The notes under the pieces were generated by a model. That model was not told where the DNA came from. It did no database searches and worked only from the letters and a program-made list of their open reading frames with translations. DNA of 64,000 nt from Lachnospiraceae bacterium (GTDB lineage: Bacteria; Bacillota_A; Clostridia; Lachnospirales; Lachnospiraceae), in the NCBI GenBank assembly GCA_016287765.1, contig JAEEWS010000004.1, positions 38,903 to 102,902 on the forward strand, written 5' to 3'. Of the stretch, positions 60,945 through 64,000 are shown piece by piece. The stretch's first letter is position 1. Each line of letters opens with the position of its first letter. The position numbers were made by a program, and so were the translations under genes.

Positions 60945-62891
60945 TTACAATCCCAAAAATTCATCCTCATTGATGATCTTGATGTTTAATTTTCTTGCTT
61001 CTTTATTCTTGGAAGAATTGGAAGTAATATCATTGTTGATCAGATAAGTGGTCCTGGAACTTACGGAACCGGCCACCTTTCCTCCCCTTTCTTCAATATA
61101 TGCTTTTAATTCATTTCTGTTTTTAAATTTTTCAACGCTGCCGGTTATTACAAAGGTCATGCCGTCAAATTTAAGTTCTGAGGTATTTTCCGCGGGCTTC
61201 TCCAGCTCCACTTCGCTTAACAGATCGTCAAGTACGGCATTTACCTTATCTGTCTTAAAAAACTTCACATATTCCTCGGCTATCACTTCCCCGATACCGT
61301 CCACTTCCACCAGTTCTTCATAGGAAGCCTTTCTTATCTTATCCATATCATTGTTAAAATGCTTACAGATCAGCTTGGCGGTAGCTATGCCTATATTGGG
61401 GACTCCCATTCCGTAGAGGACTCTCACGGCTGTGGTCTTTCTTGCTTTTTCTATAGCCTTAAGGGAATTTTCATAGGACTTTTCTCCGAAGCCCTCCAGA
61501 TTTACGATCTTATCCTTGAAACGGTCTATTCTGAAAAAGTCCGGAGTAGTCTTTAATATGCCCTCATTGATCCATTTTTCAATGGTACTTTCGGATATGC
61601 CCTCTATATTCATGGCATCACGGCTTACAAAAAGAGAGAAGCCTTTGATCTTCTTTGCGGCGCATTCCGGATTATTACACATGAGCACCTTTACCCCTTC
61701 ATCTTCCACCACTTCCGTGTCCATACCGCACACGGGACATGTTCTCGGAGGCTTTGCCGTACCGCTTTGGGTAAGGTTCCCCGCTATCTGGGGTATTATC
61801 ATATTTGCTTTAAAAACTTCTATCCTGTCTCCTATGCCCAGTTTCAGGCCTTCCATTATGGAGACGTTATGTATGCTTGCTCTGGATACATTGGTACCTT
61901 CCAGATCCACGGATTCAAATATGGCCACAGGATTGATAAGGCCTGTCCTTGAAGCACTCCATTCTATATCCAGAAGGGTTGTTTCCGCAGTTTCATCCTG
62001 CCATTTAAATGCTATGGAATCTCTGGGGAACTTGGCTGTTCTTCCCAGTGATGCGGAATACTCCAGATCGTCATAGCTTAATACCAGCCCGTCGGAAGGA
62101 AAATCATTCTTTGAAACCTGTTCTTTAAAGTATCCAAAGACTTGATCGAAATCCTCTTTATTTACAAGTCTTTCCTCCACACAGGTAAATCCCATGGATT
62201 TAAGCCATTCAAAGCCTTCGTGTCTTGTCTTAAAACCCGTATCCGGTTCGGTGGAAATAAGTCCGAAAACATACAGTTCAACATTCCTTTGGGCAGTTAT
62301 GGCATTATTCAACTGTCTAACGCTTCCGCTGCAAAGGTTTCTGGGATTCTTGTATTTTGCATCAGCCTCGGGTATCTCGGAATTGATCCTTTCAAATTCC
62401 GAATAGGTGATGATAGCTTCTCCCCGGATCACCAGCTCCCCGGTATAAGGGATCTTTAAAGGGATGTTTTTATACACCCTGGCATTATTGGTGATTATCT
62501 CTCCGATCTCTCCGTTCCCTCTGGTAACTGCCTTCACCAGTTCTCCGTTATTGTAGGTCAAAACATTGGTAAGACCGTCCATTTTCCATGAAAGAAGCCC
62601 ATCCTTATCCCCCAAAAAGGCCTTAAGAGTTTCCGGATCCTTGGTCTTGTCAAGGGAAAGCATGGGTGATGCGTGACGTTCCTTGGGAAGTTCCGACAAA
62701 ACCTCATATCCCACATTGACGGTGGGACTTTGAGACATTACATAACCTGTTTTTTCTTCCAGAGCCTTGAGTTCATCATATAATTTATCGTACTCAAAAT
62801 TGGACATTATCTCAATGTCCTTCTGCTCATAGGTCATCCTGGCCCTGTTGAGTTGTTCGGTAAGATATTCTATTCTTTCACGATCACTCAT
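60945..62891 (-). CDS. ligA: NAD-dependent DNA ligase
   Basis: Joins DNA nicks in replication and repair. 648 residues. Adenylation Lys in LLSWKMDGLTNV near 117, OB domain with GRTAKFPRDSIAFKW, Cys4 zinc finger (CPVCGMD ... CNNPECAAKK, about 395-425), helix-hairpin-helix repeats and a C-terminal BRCT domain (FDGMTFVITGSVEKFKNRNE from about 570). It overlaps the upstream pseudouridine synthase gene by 8 bases. Confidence 0.97.
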   Translation of the reverse strand: MSDRERIEYLTEQLNRARMTYEQKDIEIMSNFEYDKLYDELKALEEKTGYVMSQSPTVNVGYEVLSELPKERHASPMLSLDKTKDPETLKAFLGDKDGLLSWKMDGLTNVLTYNNGELVKAVTRGNGEIGEIITNNARVYKNIPLKIPYTGELVIRGEAIITYSEFERINSEIPEADAKYKNPRNLCSGSVRQLNNAITAQRNVELYVFGLISTEPDTGFKTRHEGFEWLKSMGFTCVEERLVNKEDFDQVFGYFKEQVSKNDFPSDGLVLSYDDLEYSASLGRTAKFPRDSIAFKWQDETAETTLLDIEWSASRTGLINPVAIFESVDLEGTNVSRASIHNVSIMEGLKLGIGDRIEVFKANMIIPQIAGNLTQSGTAKPPRTCPVCGMDTEVVEDEGVKVLMCNNPECAAKKIKGFSLFVSRDAMNIEGISESTIEKWINEGILKTTPDFFRIDRFKDKIVNLEGFGEKSYENSLKAIEKARKTTAVRVLYGMGVPNIGIATAKLICKHFNNDMDKIRKASYEELVEVDGIGEVIAEEYVKFFKTDKVNAVLDDLLSEVELEKPAENTSELKFDGMTFVITGSVEKFKNRNELKAYIEERGGKVAGSVSSRTTYLINNDITSNSSKNKEARKLNIKIINEDEFLGL

Positions 62892-63693
62892 GTTTAACGA
62901 TCCTTTTCCTGTTTTCGTTACTTTTAGCTGTATCCTTTGCCGCCAGTTTTGAGGAGCTCTTGAGCATTCTTTTAAGTTCTTCTCTTTCGGTGGTTGTAAG
63001 ATGCCTGTACTCTCCCACTTTAAGATTGTTCAGGGTTATATGCATGACCCTTACTCTTTTAAGACTTACAACCTTGTAATCAAAGTACTCACACATACGT
63101 CTTATCTGTCTGTTAAGTCCCTGGGTCAGAATGATCTTAAAGCTCTTTTTGCCGGTAGGCTCTATCTTGCAGGGTTTGGTAACTGTGTCAAGAATAGGAA
63201 CTCCTGTTGCCATACCCTTTAAAAACTCGGGAGTAACAGGTTTATTTACAGTTACTTCATATTCTTTTTCATGCTTGTTGCCGGCTCTCAATATCTTATT
63301 GACTATATCTCCGTCATTGGTGAGCAGAAGCAGTCCCTCGGAATCCTTATCAAGGCGTCCGATGGGAAATATCCTCTTGGGATAGTTGATAAAATCGATA
63401 ACATTGTCCGGTTCTCTTTTTGTATCTGTGGTGCAGACAATCCCCACCGGCTTGTAAAAGGCAATTAGTACCTGATTATCGTCTCTCGAGACTGTTTTAC
63501 CGCAAAACACCACTTCCTGTCCCGAAAGTACCTTTGTACCGTTCTGTGCAACAACACCGTCCACGGTAACCTGTCCTTTTTCCACGAAAACATCGGCTTC
63601 GCGTCTGGAGCAAAGCCCTGCATCACTTAAATATTTGTTTATTCGCACCCCGTTTTCAAGCTCGGGTGTCTCAAATTTCTTATTATTCTTCAT
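62884..63693 (-). CDS. RsuA/RluB-family pseudouridine synthase
   Basis: Forms pseudouridine in rRNA. 269 residues: S4 RNA-binding domain (about 15-75, INKYLSDAGLCSRREAD) and catalytic domain with Asp in FPIGRLDKDSEGLLLLTNDGD near 115 and RQIRRMCEYFDYKV near 195. The ATG at 63693 has only a 2-base leader if the promoter at 63702-63731 is used, so a leaderless mRNA or a GTG start 15 codons downstream is possible. First gene of the operon. Confidence 0.9.
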   Translation of the reverse strand: MKNNKKFETPELENGVRINKYLSDAGLCSRREADVFVEKGQVTVDGVVAQNGTKVLSGQEVVFCGKTVSRDDNQVLIAFYKPVGIVCTTDTKREPDNVIDFINYPKRIFPIGRLDKDSEGLLLLTNDGDIVNKILRAGNKHEKEYEVTVNKPVTPEFLKGMATGVPILDTVTKPCKIEPTGKKSFKIILTQGLNRQIRRMCEYFDYKVVSLKRVRVMHITLNNLKVGEYRHLTTTEREELKRMLKSSSKLAAKDTAKSNENRKRIVKHE

Positions 63694-63701
63694 AAAAGTG
63701 A

Positions 63702-63731
63702 ATTATAACCCAAATGTCACCTGCTTTTCAA
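63702..63731 (-). promoter_or_regulatory. Sigma-A promoter of the pseudouridine synthase-ligA-metA operon
   Basis: On the minus strand TTGAAA (63726-63731), 18-base spacer, perfect TATAAT (63702-63707). Confidence 0.65.
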
Positions 63732-63767
63732 GTGGTAAAGAATAAAAGGTTGCTGTAAACCCATGAC

Positions 63768-63796
63768 TTTACAATTTAAAACTCTTGTTGTATAAT
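63768..63796 (+). promoter_or_regulatory. Sigma-A promoter of tRNA-Arg
   Basis: TTTACA (63768-63773), 17-base spacer, perfect TATAAT (63791-63796). The tRNA begins 17 bases later. Confidence 0.8.
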
Positions 63797-63812
63797 CACA
63801 CGGTACTTTTAA

Positions 63813-63886
63813 GTCACTGTAGCCCAGCTGGACAGAGCGTTCGCCTCCGAAGTGAAAGGCCGTCGGTTCGAATCCGATCAGTGACG
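63813..63886 (+). tRNA. tRNA-Arg (anticodon CCG)
   Basis: 74 bases. Acceptor GTCACTG pairs with CAGTGAC, discriminator G at 63886; anticodon stem TTCGC/GTGAA, loop CTCCGAA gives CCG. T-loop GTTCGAATC is normal. CCA is not encoded. Followed by a terminator. Confidence 0.95.
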
Positions 63887-63889
63887 TTA

Positions 63890-63920
63890 AAAAAGGGACT
63901 GATCAACAGTACCTTTTTTA
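63890..63920 (+). terminator. Terminator of tRNA-Arg
   Basis: Inverted repeat with A-rich upstream arm and T-rich downstream arm (AAAAAAGG...ACTG with CAGT...CCTTTTTT) and one mismatch, after the tRNA. It may work in both directions and end the gene at the window edge. Confidence 0.7.
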
Positions 63921-63924
63921 TTAT

Positions 63925-64000
63925 CTATCCAACGGTCACGGCCGATAAGGCATAGAGCATCTCCGGAAGCAGCTGCTTCTTTCGGCTCATTACATTCGGC
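63925..64000 (-). CDS. C-terminal end of a gene reaching past the window (tentative)
   Basis: On the minus strand a frame is open from the window edge to a stop at 63925-63927, giving a basic, hydrophobic tail ending LLPEMLYALSAVTVG. A second frame stops at 63888. Too little is visible to identify it. Confidence 0.3.
   Translation of the reverse strand, partial: PNVMSRKKQLLPEMLYALSAVTVG

Overview
The window looks like the chromosome of a low-to-mid GC Gram-positive anaerobe, most likely a Lachnospiraceae (Butyrivibrio-like) Firmicute. The basis is gene content and style: gap-pgk, a DUF3793-flavodoxin pair, RqcH, PotABCD, a lipoprotein with a Gram-positive style lipobox, a large class A PBP, Clostridia-type MetA, AGGAGG-like ribosome sites, and sigma-A promoters with 17-base spacers. 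The species cannot be fixed from the sequence alone. There is no phage, IS element or CRISPR array. Most genes are on the minus strand.

Layout. 1-2.2 kb: pgk (cut by the window edge), gap, rpoZ. 2.3-6.2 kb: an operon from one sigma-A promoter with two G3E GTPases (one His-rich, one with a YcgQ-like tail), an ArsR-type regulator with a large beta-rich tail, and yicC. 6.3-8.9 kb: PHP phosphatase and rqcH. 9.0-16.4 kb: a compact, divergent Tad/Flp-type assembly cluster of about twelve short overlapping genes with its own promoter; this is the most system-like and least familiar region. 16.5-18.2 kb: a small ORF and argH. 18.2-23.6 kb: a GT2 glycosyltransferase and potABCD, with an enlarged PotA. 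23.7-27.1 kb: a class A PBP with a Pro/Thr-rich tail.

27.2-33.5 kb: mrp, flavodoxin plus DUF3793 behind an unusual operator and leader, then a decaying patch (MBL pseudogene, weak ORF), flavin reductase, a DUF218 protein, a small membrane protein and an orphan nuclease-like gene. 33.5-38.7 kb: a 73-bp tandem array and the operon comEA-response regulator-histidine kinase-comEC. 38.8-41.8 kb: acyltransferase, rpsT, hisS and a REP-like palindrome cluster. 41.8-43.5 kb: a hybrid kinase lacking its phospho-acceptor histidine. 43.6-49.6 kb: asd, dusB, coaX, a small membrane protein, argF and a polysaccharide-lyase-like protein. 49.7-58.3 kb: PilZ protein, a heterodimeric ABC exporter with one half split, a hybrid kinase, tRNA-Leu and an EAL protein. 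58.3-63.7 kb: ilvH, cysteine desulfurase, metA, ligA and an RsuA-family pseudouridine synthase. The window ends with tRNA-Arg.

Themes. Surface and DNA-uptake machinery (Tad-like cluster, ComEA/ComEC with an embedded two-component system, PBP, GT2), signalling (three histidine kinases, PilZ, EAL), and metal handling (zinc-type GTPases, and a flavodoxin operon with paired operators) sit among ordinary biosynthetic genes (argH, argF, asd, metA, ilvH, coaX). All functional assignments come from reading motifs; no database search was run.
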